DNA of 8,660 bases from Desulfobacteraceae bacterium (GCA_023140455.1 JAGLLQ010000032.1:1-8660); one strand, 5' to 3'. Positions 1 to 5,744 are shown, counted from the first letter of the stretch. The notes: a model not told the origin generated them from the sequence alone. Numbers and translations: made by a program.

Positions 1-794
1 TAACAAGCGGAAAAGGCGGTGTGGGAAAGACTAATATAGTCGGTAATATGGCAGTGGCTTTGCAGAATTCAGGCAGGAAAGTTGTGATCATTGATGCTGA
101 TGTGGGGCTTGCCAATATCGATATAATTTTCAATATTCAGTCAAAATATGATATCCGGCATGTTGTATCAGGTGAGAAAAAACTTTCTGAAATTATGATT
201 ACAACTCAGCATGGGATTAAAATTGTCCCGGGCGGGTCAGGGTTTTCTCATTTAACCCAACTTGCTGAAGGTGAAAAACTCAATTTGCTAAGTGAATTTG
301 AGACTTTGCAGAATGAAGCTGATATTATTTTTGTAGACACAGGTGCTGGAATTTCATCCAATGTCTTATACTTTAATGCAGGTGCTGATGAATGTGTTGT
401 AGTTGCTACAAAAGAACCTACGTCAATTACAGATGCATATGCTTTAATGAAAGTCCTTTCCAATGACTATAAAGTGAAGTATTTTAAATTGATCGTCAAT
501 ATGGTAAAATCAGAAGACGAAGCAAAAATAGTGTATTCATCTTTAAGCGGTGCTTTGGATAAATTTCTTAAGAATGTTGTGCTTGAATATGTTGGATATA
601 TCCCGACAGACAACCAAATGCAGAGAGCTGTGTTAAAGCGAAAATTGATTTTAGATATGGAAAAAAATGCAGAAGCATCAATTAATATAGAGAAAATCGC
701 ATTTAAAATTGATAACTCAGAGATAAAAAGCTCTTCAAATGGTAATATTAAATTTTTCATGAATAAAGTACTGGGAACTATTACAAACACTTAA
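1..794 (+). CDS. flhG: FlhG (FleN/YlxH) MinD-like ATPase, 5'-truncated by the window edge
   Basis: ParA/MinD-family P-loop ATPase that controls flagellar number and works with the SRP-type GTPase FlhF. The reading frame is open from base 3, and the first complete codons read TSGKGGVGKT, the deviant Walker A motif (bases 9-32). The GTG at 21 lies inside this motif, so it is not the start; the true start is upstream of the window. A second signature, DADVGLANID, begins at base 93. The switch motif DTGAGIS, which is typical of FlhG rather than MinD (DSPAGIE), begins at base 336. An N-M-V strand typical of the family follows near base 498. The last residues include an aromatic amphipathic stretch (IKFFMNKVLG) that could be the membrane-targeting helix. 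Only a short N-terminal part is missing. The gene lies 17 bases upstream of fliA, the usual flhF-flhG-fliA order. Identification is firm; the effect on flagellar number is family knowledge. Confidence 0.95.
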   Translation, partial: TSGKGGVGKTNIVGNMAVALQNSGRKVVIIDADVGLANIDIIFNIQSKYDIRHVVSGEKKLSEIMITTQHGIKIVPGGSGFSHLTQLAEGEKLNLLSEFETLQNEADIIFVDTGAGISSNVLYFNAGADECVVVATKEPTSITDAYALMKVLSNDYKVKYFKLIVNMVKSEDEAKIVYSSLSGALDKFLKNVVLEYVGYIPTDNQMQRAVLKRKLILDMEKNAEASINIEKIAFKIDNSEIKSSSNGNIKFFMNKVLGTITNT

Positions 795-796
795 TT

Positions 797-809
797 AATA
801 CGCGGTATT
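797..809. repeat. Small inverted repeat in the flhG-fliA gap
   Basis: AATAC-GCG-GTATT is a perfect 5-bp dyad with a 3-base centre, ending two bases before the fliA ATG at 812. It fills the place where a Shine-Dalgarno sequence would be expected, and no purine-rich SD is visible there. It may be a protein-binding or RNA element, or chance; the stem is short. Confidence 0.3.
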
Positions 810-811
810 TA

Positions 812-1558
812 ATGGCTCAAAAAAAGAGTGTGCATAAAGAGCATGGCGAAAATTGGCGAGAAGAAACAATCGTCGAGCATGCTTATTTGGTAAAGCGCAT
901 TGCTGCTAGGTTTGCTTTGAAAGTGCCCAGCAGCGTGTTGTTTGGCGAGCTTGTCAGCGCAGGATCGCTTGGGTTGATTGATGCAGTTGATAAGTTTGAT
1001 CATACCAAACATGTTACGTTTAAAACATATGCACAGTATCGGATTAAAGGAGCTATCCTTGACGAATTGCGAAGCATGGATACATATTCAAGATCCATGC
1101 GAAAGAAAATTCAGGATATTGCCAAAGCAGTTAAAAAGGCAGAGATGGAAAAAGGTAATACTGCAACAGATATTGAAATTGCAGAAGAACTTGGCATAGA
1201 TCTTGAATCTTATCATGGCATGCTCACTGATATCCATGGCGCTTCAGTGCTGAATCTGGATGATTTTATCAGGGTAAAAAAGAATAATGCTGTTTCAAAT
1301 AAAAGATTTCAGGCAGGAATTAAGAGTAAAGATGACCCAACCGATCAATATAAGAAAGAGGAGATAAAATCAGTTTTTTCAAAAGCAATAAAAAAACTTT
1401 CAAAAAAACAACAAATGGTGATATCTCTATATTATTATGATGAGTTGACTTTAAAAGAAATAGGAGAAGTACTTTCTTTGACTGAGTCAAGGATATGTCA
1501 GATACATGCAGGTATTCTTATTAAAATGAAAACTTTGCTTCAGGATTATTTTGATTGA
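812..1558 (+). CDS. fliA: FliA, flagellar sigma-28 factor
   Basis: RNA polymerase sigma factor for late flagellar and chemotaxis genes. The 248 residues match the usual FliA length. Region 2 spans about residues 22-96, with the characteristic core EHAYLVKRIAARF, GELVSAGSLGLIDAVDKF, and FKTYAQYRIKGAILDELRS. Region 3 covers about 97-165. Region 4 covers about 190-245, with the helix-turn-helix LTLKEIGEVLSLTESRICQI at 212-231. Where most FliA proteins have DWVPR after LRSL/LRSM, this one has DTYSR (residues 90-94), a change in the part linked to -10 recognition. ATG 812 is the first possible start in the open frame (the frame is open from 767 with no ATG, GTG or TTG before it), but it lacks a clear SD. 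GTG at 830 is a weaker alternative. It lies just after flhG and 17 bases before the FliL-like gene, so it is probably cotranscribed. Confidence 0.95.
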   Translation: MAQKKSVHKEHGENWREETIVEHAYLVKRIAARFALKVPSSVLFGELVSAGSLGLIDAVDKFDHTKHVTFKTYAQYRIKGAILDELRSMDTYSRSMRKKIQDIAKAVKKAEMEKGNTATDIEIAEELGIDLESYHGMLTDIHGASVLNLDDFIRVKKNNAVSNKRFQAGIKSKDDPTDQYKKEEIKSVFSKAIKKLSKKQQMVISLYYYDELTLKEIGEVLSLTESRICQIHAGILIKMKTLLQDYFD

Positions 1559-1575
1559 TAAGTAAAAGGTGGTAA

Positions 1576-3342
1576 ATGGCTGATCAGGAAGATGAAATAA
1601 TAGATCAGAGTGATATTGATAAGCTTTTAGAAGCTTCTTCAGTTGATATTGACGAGAGTGCTGATGATGAAGAAGAGATGGGTGAATTATCCCAGGATGA
1701 TATTGATGCTCTTATGACTGGCGGAGGTGTTGTAGATACATCCTCAGAAGAAGATTATGAAGAAGATTATGAGGAGGAGCTGGATCTAATCTCCCAGGAT
1801 GATATTAATTTAATAGTCAGCCAGAAAAAAGGGCAGGTTGAAGATACACCAGAAATAACTGAAACAGCGGCTGAAGAAGAACCCATAACTCAAGAAGAAC
1901 CAGAAATACAAGAAGAACCTATAGCTCAAAATAAACCTGAAATTCAAGAAGAGATAGTAGAACCTGTTGTTAATGAAGAATCAATATCTTTAGAAGATGG
2001 TGTTATTGATGAATCTGAATCTGTAAGTGTTGAAGAATGCCTTGTTACACAGGAAGATATTGATCAGCTTATCAGAGAGGATCAGGACAATCCGACTACT
2101 GAAGACATTGTTGACCCTGAAGAACCAATCCTGGAGCAAGAGATTGAACTCGAACCTGTACAGGATCCATTATCGATAGAAGAACCAGTTATAGAAGAAA
2201 CAGCGGCCCAAGATGAACAATTATTAGAACAGGAAACACCATTAGCAGAAGAACCATTGTCTGAAATAGAGCCGGTGCCGGAAGAAGACACCCAATTGGA
2301 ACAAGAAGTGGTACAAGAAGAAATAACCACAGAACAAGAGGTGGCTATGGAAGAAGAAAGAGAAGATACCCCGGAAGATATTGCATCAGATTCAGAAGTT
2401 GTTGATTTGGATGAAGATGATGATTTACAAGCTGAGCTTGATAATATAGAAAATGATGAGCTTCAGGCAGATGTTGACAGCCTTTTAGATGATTCTGGAG
2501 ATGATACTGACGAAGGTGATTGGGAACAGGATAGCTTGATATCTCAAGATGATATTGAGGAGCTGATCAAAAGTTCTGAGAATGAAGATGAAGATGCTCT
2601 TGGAGATCTGGATGATTTAGACTCAGCTGATGATGAAGATAGCCTTGGTGAAAATAGCGGTGAGGAATATGAGGAAGACGATGAAGACGAGGATTATGAG
2701 GAAGAAGATTCAAAGGTAATATTGGAAGAATCAGACGAATCAACTGATGAAAAAAGTAAAGGGAAACCTGAGAAGAAGAAAAAAGCAAAGAAAAAATTAT
2801 CAATTAAGATAAGTAAAAAATTTATCATAATAGCAGCATCGGTGTTGTTCCTTGCCAGTATATTATCTTTAGCAGGATTCTTTTTTTTGAAAAAAGGTAA
2901 AAATAGTATCCCAGAGCAAAGAAGAATGACAGCAGAAGTAATGTCCATAAAAGAACCTGTAGTTGAATCTGTTGAGATCAATATTGACAAAAAATCTTCA
3001 AAACCAAAAGTGTCTCGACCAATGCCAACTAATTCGATAATAGAACCTTTGATCATGAAGGGCTTTATAATCCTGGCTCCTGAAACAATAGAAGGGCTTG
3101 CATATATAGAGGTAGATATAAAGATTGATTATTCCAATGATAATGCTTATTATGAAATAAAGGAGAACATGCCTTTTTATAGAGACGTAATTTATTCTGC
3201 TGTTCAAAAGGCACTTGGTTCGACAAAAGGCGATAAAATCACAGAGCCTGATCTGCTTGTGATTGTTCAAAAAGCTTTACAAAGAGCTATGCCTGAAGGA
3301 TCAATAAAGGAAGTCAGCTTTAAATCTTTCAAAGCTGGATAG
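1576..3342 (+). CDS. FliL-like single-pass membrane protein with long acidic cytoplasmic extension carrying FliM-type motifs
   Basis: 588 residues, against about 150-180 for ordinary FliL. Start ATG 1576 has a good SD (AAGGTGG, ending about five bases upstream). Residues 1-395 are extremely rich in Asp, Glu and Gln and look disordered. They contain five copies of a FliM N-terminus-like peptide at residues 9-18, 38-47, 72-81, 157-166 and 322-331. Residues 394-415 are Lys-rich (positive-inside signal), and one transmembrane helix follows at 416-438. Residues about 488-588 resemble the periplasmic FliL domain: a strand pair reading LAYIEVDIKIDYS, a MPFYRDVIYSAV helix, and the family-like ending IKEVSFKSF. 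The extension is therefore cytoplasmic and the FliL end periplasmic. FliL proteins surround the stator units of the motor. Because fliL normally sits beside fliM/fliN, this could be a paralogue. The FliL assignment rests on C-terminal pattern and topology and is moderately sure; the function of the extension is unknown. Confidence 0.8.
   Translation: MADQEDEIIDQSDIDKLLEASSVDIDESADDEEEMGELSQDDIDALMTGGGVVDTSSEEDYEEDYEEELDLISQDDINLIVSQKKGQVEDTPEITETAAEEEPITQEEPEIQEEPIAQNKPEIQEEIVEPVVNEESISLEDGVIDESESVSVEECLVTQEDIDQLIREDQDNPTTEDIVDPEEPILEQEIELEPVQDPLSIEEPVIEETAAQDEQLLEQETPLAEEPLSEIEPVPEEDTQLEQEVVQEEITTEQEVAMEEEREDTPEDIASDSEVVDLDEDDDLQAELDNIENDELQADVDSLLDDSGDDTDEGDWEQDSLISQDDIEELIKSSENEDEDALGDLDDLDSADDEDSLGENSGEEYEEDDEDEDYEEEDSKVILEESDESTDEKSKGKPEKKKKAKKKLSIKISKKFIIIAASVLFLASILSLAGFFFLKKGKNSIPEQRRMTAEVMSIKEPVVESVEINIDKKSSKPKVSRPMPTNSIIEPLIMKGFIILAPETIEGLAYIEVDIKIDYSNDNAYYEIKENMPFYRDVIYSAVQKALGSTKGDKITEPDLLVIVQKALQRAMPEGSIKEVSFKSFKAG
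1600..1629 (+). other. FliM-type docking motif, copy 1 (variant)
   Basis: Residues 9-18 of the FliL-like protein read IDQSDIDKLL. Compared with the FliM N-terminal LSQxEIDALL peptide it keeps the Gln, the acidic-Ile-Asp core and the Leu-Leu, but has Asp for Ser at the second position. Like FliM's own motif, it sits at the extreme N-terminus. Confidence 0.55.
1687..1725 (+). other. FliM-type docking motif, copy 2 (best match)
   Basis: Residues 38-50 read LSQDDIDALMTGG. This is the closest copy to the FliM N-terminal LSQxEIDALL peptide, and the flexible Gly-rich tail also resembles FliM. Asp replaces Glu in the EIDAL core, a conservative change. Confidence 0.7.
1789..1818 (+). other. FliM-type docking motif, copy 3
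   Basis: Residues 72-81 read ISQDDINLIV. The SQDDI core is kept; Asn replaces the Asp after Ile, and the hydrophobic pair is shifted toward Ile/Val. Confidence 0.6.
1861..2361 (+). repeat. Degenerate Glu/Pro/Gln-rich coding repeat
   Basis: Within the FliL-like gene, residues about 96-262 are built from short imperfect units such as EEPITQEEPEIQEEPIAQ, with GAAGAACC-type DNA words recurring. The tract probably evolves by slippage and acts as a flexible spacer between docking motif copies 3 and 5. Copy 4 (residues 157-166) is embedded in it. Confidence 0.6.
2044..2073 (+). other. FliM-type docking motif, copy 4
   Basis: Residues 157-166 read VTQEDIDQLI. Ser is replaced by Thr, but the Q-acidic-acidic-I-D-x-hydrophobic-hydrophobic pattern is complete. 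It stands inside otherwise low-complexity Glu/Pro sequence, so its preservation suggests selection. Confidence 0.65.
2539..2568 (+). other. FliM-type docking motif, copy 5
   Basis: Residues 322-331 read ISQDDIEELI. The SQDDI core is identical to copy 3, with Glu for Asp after Ile. It is the copy nearest the membrane, about 85 residues before the transmembrane helix. Confidence 0.65.
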
Positions 3343-3352
3343 CTAATAAAGC

Positions 3353-3358
3353 GAGGTG
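3353..3358 (+). promoter_or_regulatory. Ribosome binding site deciding the start of the Lys-rich gene
   Basis: GAGGTG lies six bases before ATG 3365. A GTG at 3356 in the same frame is part of this SD itself, so ATG 3365 is preferred as the start. Confidence 0.65.
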
Positions 3359-3364
3359 TACAAC

Positions 3365-3667
3365 ATGACGACTGTACCAGGATTTAATCTTCTTATACAG
3401 CAGTCAGGGATTGTAAGAGAAGTTACTCAATCCTCAAGTACACCACATCCTGAAGGGGGTCAGGCATCAGTACAAGGTGCCAACGAAGAGGCAAGAAAGA
3501 CAGTGGTTCAGGAATTGGAAGAACCTGAAAAGCTGAAAGCAAAAAAAGAAAAAGAAAAGAATCAGGATGAAGCAAATAAAAAGGTTGTAAAAAAAAAGAA
3601 GAAAAAGGAATCCAGCGAAGAAAATAATCTTGACTCAACAGGGAGGCTGCTTGATACCATAGCATGA
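3365..3667 (+). CDS. Small Lys-rich protein of unknown function in flagellar operon
   Basis: 100 residues from ATG 3365. I do not recognise a named family. Residues 1-30 (VPGFNLLIQQSGIVREV and a Ser/Thr/Pro/His stretch) look the most ordered and may be the conserved part. Residues 42-82 are dominated by Lys and Glu and could form a charged helix, with a KKKKKK cluster at 76-81. The end (STGRLLDTIA) is non-charged. No signal peptide or membrane segment is present, so it is predicted to be cytoplasmic. The gene starts 22 bases after the FliL-like gene, and its TGA overlaps the next ATG (ATGA). A run of nine A at 3589-3597 is a place where slippage or a sequencing error could occur; the frame is intact as given. 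Its basic charge contrasts with the very acidic neighbour, which may hint at contact, but that is only inference. Confidence 0.75.
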   Translation: MTTVPGFNLLIQQSGIVREVTQSSSTPHPEGGQASVQGANEEARKTVVQELEEPEKLKAKKEKEKNQDEANKKVVKKKKKKESSEENNLDSTGRLLDTIA

Positions 3668-4239
3668 TTGAATTATTCTCATTTGAATTTTGGATCGGCA
3701 TTCAATTTATTATTGATCTTTTCATAATTTTGTGTTTTTTAGTTTTTGTAAAACGCGTCAGGAATACACAATTATCAAACCAATACAATGGTAAAGGCAG
3801 AATTGATCAAGAGAATGCCGAGAAAGCTACTAATGATATTATTGAAATGCTTGAACCTTTTGTTAAGGAGTCCAAAATTACAGCTGATAGTTTTGATAAA
3901 CAGATAAAAGAGAAGAGAAAGCTTATAAGTGAACTAAATGAATCTCTTGATTCAAGAATTATCAGTATTAACCTGCTGATTTCCAGGGCAGAGGCAGCAA
4001 AAGAAGATTTAAGAAATCTCAGAATTGAAGTGGCCAGGCAACCTATCCAGCCATTACCATCAAAACAGAATTCGAATTTATCTGAAAATGTTTTAGATCA
4101 GCAGAATAGTATATTAGATATGTATAATAATGGTTTTGATATTGATGCAATTGTTTCAAAACTTTCAATGCCAAAAGGTGAAGTAAAGCTTGTCATTGAT
4201 CTTAAGAAAAAATTCAAGGCAATGGAGCTCCAGGATTGA
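3664..4239 (+). CDS. DUF2802/DUF6115-like membrane-anchored coiled-coil protein
   Basis: 191 residues. One transmembrane helix lies at about residues 11-29 (IGIQFIIDLFIILCFLVFV), followed by KRVR, so the N-terminus is probably outside and the bulk cytoplasmic. A long charged helix, likely a coiled coil, covers about 50-122. A Pro/Asn-rich linker follows. The C-terminal 146-184 has a small helix-turn-helix-like pattern: ILDMYNNGFDIDAIVSKLSM, then KGEVKLVIDL. This G-x-D-x-x-x-I then GEV-L-hydrophobic pattern is what I associate with DUF2802-type proteins found in flagellar operons. No SD is suitably placed (GGGAGG at 3641 is too distant), but ATG 3664 overlaps the previous stop, so translational coupling is likely. 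Function is unknown; context suggests a role in flagellar assembly or regulation. Confidence 0.8.
   Translation: MIELFSFEFWIGIQFIIDLFIILCFLVFVKRVRNTQLSNQYNGKGRIDQENAEKATNDIIEMLEPFVKESKITADSFDKQIKEKRKLISELNESLDSRIISINLLISRAEAAKEDLRNLRIEVARQPIQPLPSKQNSNLSENVLDQQNSILDMYNNGFDIDAIVSKLSMPKGEVKLVIDLKKKFKAMELQD
4223..4227 (+). promoter_or_regulatory. Ribosome binding site supporting a TTG start
   Basis: TGGAG, eight bases before TTG 4236, is the only reasonable SD for the FliK-like gene. It lies inside the end of the upstream gene. Confidence 0.5.
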
Positions 4240-5306
4240 TTGCCGGGATACATATTTCCCCTTCTGATATTATTCTTCGCAAAGAAACTTTTAAAAACAC
4301 AGTTTTTTCTTCCTTAAAAACAGATCAGAAAGTAGAAGCAAAAGTCCTTAGGGTTTTTTCTGAAAATAAAGCTGAAGTGCTTATAGCAGGTAAAAAAGTA
4401 ATTATTAAAAGTCCGTTTCTTTTAGTAGAGGGTGAAAAACTTAGGGTTAACCTGATAAAAGAGAGTGAGAATCAAAATTTAAGAATTGCTTCTCATGTTG
4501 ACAGTCCGGCTGAGGGTAAAATTTCAGAAAAAATTGCTTCATTGATAAGGCTTATCTCAAAATCAAATCCATTTGCAGGTTTATCCAAAACAGAGAACTC
4601 AGAACTATTAGAATTACTGAAATCAATATCCCTTAAATCGGACAAGGCAGATAAAAATTTTCTCCCGCGCCTTGTTAATAAAAGCGGGATTTTGTTAGAA
4701 CAAAAACTATCCTATCTGTTAAAACAAGGGAAAGACCTGCCACTCAAGCATGAAATTCTAAATATCATAAAAAATGATATAAAAGGATATGTGTTAAATC
4801 AACTGCAATCATCAGGCCATCAAAGTGCAGGAAATTTAAAAGTTTTTTCAGAATATTCAGCTAATATTGAAAATTTTCAAACCTTAAATGCTCAATCTTC
4901 TGACACAGGGAAATATTTGATACCTTTTCCGATTTTTGCCAATGATTCTTTCAGCTTTGGTCAGTTATTCATAGATTTAGGCAATTCAAAGGAAGAGAAT
5001 AAACAAGAGAATAAAGATAAGATTATCAATATTTCTTTTTTATTAGATATGTCAAAACTTGGCGCATTAAGGGCTGATTTCTCAATATATAAAAAAGCAA
5101 TTTCAGGAGTGTTTAACCTTTCAAGCATTGAAATTTGTGATTTTGTTAAAAATATGCTTCCTCAGTTAAAAAAAAGGCTTTCTAAAATAGAATATCTGGT
5201 TCACACCATTGAATGTAAAGTAGCTTCGAGAGAAGATGTAAGTCCGACTTCCTTTATTGAATCATTTACCAAAGATGAGAATCGAATACTGAATATAATT
5301 ATTTAG
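4236..5306 (+). CDS. FliK-like protein (Flg_hook-type C-terminus)
   Basis: 356 residues from a TTG start that overlaps the preceding TGA (TTGA). No ATG is available nearby. Residues 30-75 look like a small beta domain (VEAKVLRVFSENKAEVLIAGKKV, then a strand ending in EGEKLRVNLI), a pattern seen at the N-terminus of FliK-related proteins in such operons. A central helical part includes NKSGILLEQKLSYLLKQ (148-164). Residues about 263-330 match the Flg_hook pattern of hook-length control proteins: a strand FLLDMSKLGALRADFSI, then a helix with NMLPQLKKRLSKI and a final strand. A hook-length ruler and substrate-specificity switch would act with FlhB; notably the next gene is a FlhB C-terminal domain. 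The canonical fliK usually sits with flgD/flgE, so this may be a FliK paralogue rather than the main ruler. No signal peptide is seen. Confidence 0.7.
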   Translation: MIAGIHISPSDIILRKETFKNTVFSSLKTDQKVEAKVLRVFSENKAEVLIAGKKVIIKSPFLLVEGEKLRVNLIKESENQNLRIASHVDSPAEGKISEKIASLIRLISKSNPFAGLSKTENSELLELLKSISLKSDKADKNFLPRLVNKSGILLEQKLSYLLKQGKDLPLKHEILNIIKNDIKGYVLNQLQSSGHQSAGNLKVFSEYSANIENFQTLNAQSSDTGKYLIPFPIFANDSFSFGQLFIDLGNSKEENKQENKDKIINISFLLDMSKLGALRADFSIYKKAISGVFNLSSIEICDFVKNMLPQLKKRLSKIEYLVHTIECKVASREDVSPTSFIESFTKDENRILNIII

Positions 5307-5309
5307 CTT

Positions 5310-5582
5310 ATGAAAAAGCAAAAAGATATAAAAAAAGCAGTAGCATTAAAGTACGATGGTAAAGATAATATTGCGCCAATGGTCAAGGCTAAAGGTGCCG
5401 GTGCAGTAGCTGAAAAAATTATTGAGCTTGCCCAGAAACACGGTGTGCCCATAAAAGATGACCCTGATCTTGTTGAAGTTTTATCTCAGCTTGAAATTGA
5501 TGAAGCAATCCCTCCTGAAATATATGTTGCAGTCGCAGAATTGCTTTCATTTGTTTATTCTTTGAATTCAAAAAAATCCTGA
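5310..5582 (+). CDS. FlhB C-terminal-domain homologue (FlhX/YlqH type export switch paralogue)
   Basis: 90 residues, the length of a lone FlhB cytoplasmic C-terminal piece. The match starts at KKAVALKYD, exactly where FlhB continues after its NPTH autocleavage site, which is absent here. Further family signatures are APMVKAKGAGAVAEKIIELA, GVPIKDDPDLVEVLSQL and IPPEIYVAVAELLSFVY. There is no membrane domain. In other bacteria (for example Helicobacter FlhX, Bacillus YlqH) such proteins resemble the post-cleavage FlhB fragment, and FlhX is reported to be able to stand in for it; that is established knowledge recalled from memory. The ATG at 5310 has no clear SD and lies three bases after the FliK-like stop, so coupling is likely. 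Its position directly after a FliK-like gene fits a FliK-FlhB-type interaction. Confidence 0.9.
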   Translation: MKKQKDIKKAVALKYDGKDNIAPMVKAKGAGAVAEKIIELAQKHGVPIKDDPDLVEVLSQLEIDEAIPPEIYVAVAELLSFVYSLNSKKS

Positions 5583-5628
5583 TTCAACATTCTAAGAGCA
5601 GTTCATTATATTAAGAGAGTATCCATAA

Positions 5629-5646
5629 GTTCCACAACAGGAATTT
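5629..5646. repeat. Inverted repeat downstream of the FlhB-like gene
   Basis: The arms AAGTTCC and GGAATTT around the loop ACAACA can pair over seven positions (one G-U), followed by a few more T. It could be a weak rho-independent terminator for the upstream operon. It could equally be an operator: its centre lies about 120 bases before the predicted sigma-54 start, a usual distance for an enhancer-type activator site. The stem is AT-rich and short, so neither role is firm. Confidence 0.3.
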
Positions 5647-5729
5647 TTTGCTTTATTTCGTGATTGTCTAAATTGATTTTAACTTCCAAAAGACTTGTCA
5701 TCATAAGGTCTCCATAGGTTTTGTATATC

Positions 5730-5744
5730 TGGCACTTATATTGC
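5730..5744 (+). promoter_or_regulatory. Sigma-54 (RpoN) promoter, -24/-12, upstream of flgF
   Basis: TGGCAC-TTATA-TTGC matches the consensus TGGCAC-N5-TTGC, with exactly ten bases between the invariant GG and GC. Transcription should begin near base 5756, giving a leader of about 34 bases before the flgF ATG at 5790. It lies in the only sizeable non-coding gap of the window. Sigma-54 with an FlrC/FleQ-type activator commonly drives rod and hook genes in polar-flagellate bacteria, so this probably makes flgF-flgG-flgA-flgH a separate class of transcription unit. Confidence 0.85.

Noticed and set aside
21..23. GTG as the start of flhG
   Set aside because: It encodes the Val inside the Walker A motif GKGGVGKT, and the frame is open to the window edge, so the real start is upstream.
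1861..2361. Short DNA repeats as a CRISPR array or tandem satellite
   Set aside because: The units are irregular, in frame, and encode a Glu/Pro/Gln-rich stretch; there are no constant-length repeats and spacers.
2590..2760. Acidic Asp/Glu clusters as calcium-binding EF-hands
   Set aside because: No loop with the DxDxDG-type spacing and flanking helices is present; it is low-complexity acidic sequence.
2082..3056. Minus-strand open frames opposite the acidic gene
   Set aside because: They are Ser/Leu/Ile-rich shadows of Glu/Asp codon runs, have no family resemblance, and run against a well-supported gene.
3356..3358. GTG as an earlier start of the Lys-rich gene
   Set aside because: It overlaps the SD GAGGTG that is well spaced for ATG 3365.
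3589..3597. Run of nine A as a programmed frameshift or phase-variable tract
   Set aside because: The frame is intact and the run is explained by consecutive Lys codons; no alternative product or downstream stimulatory structure is evident.
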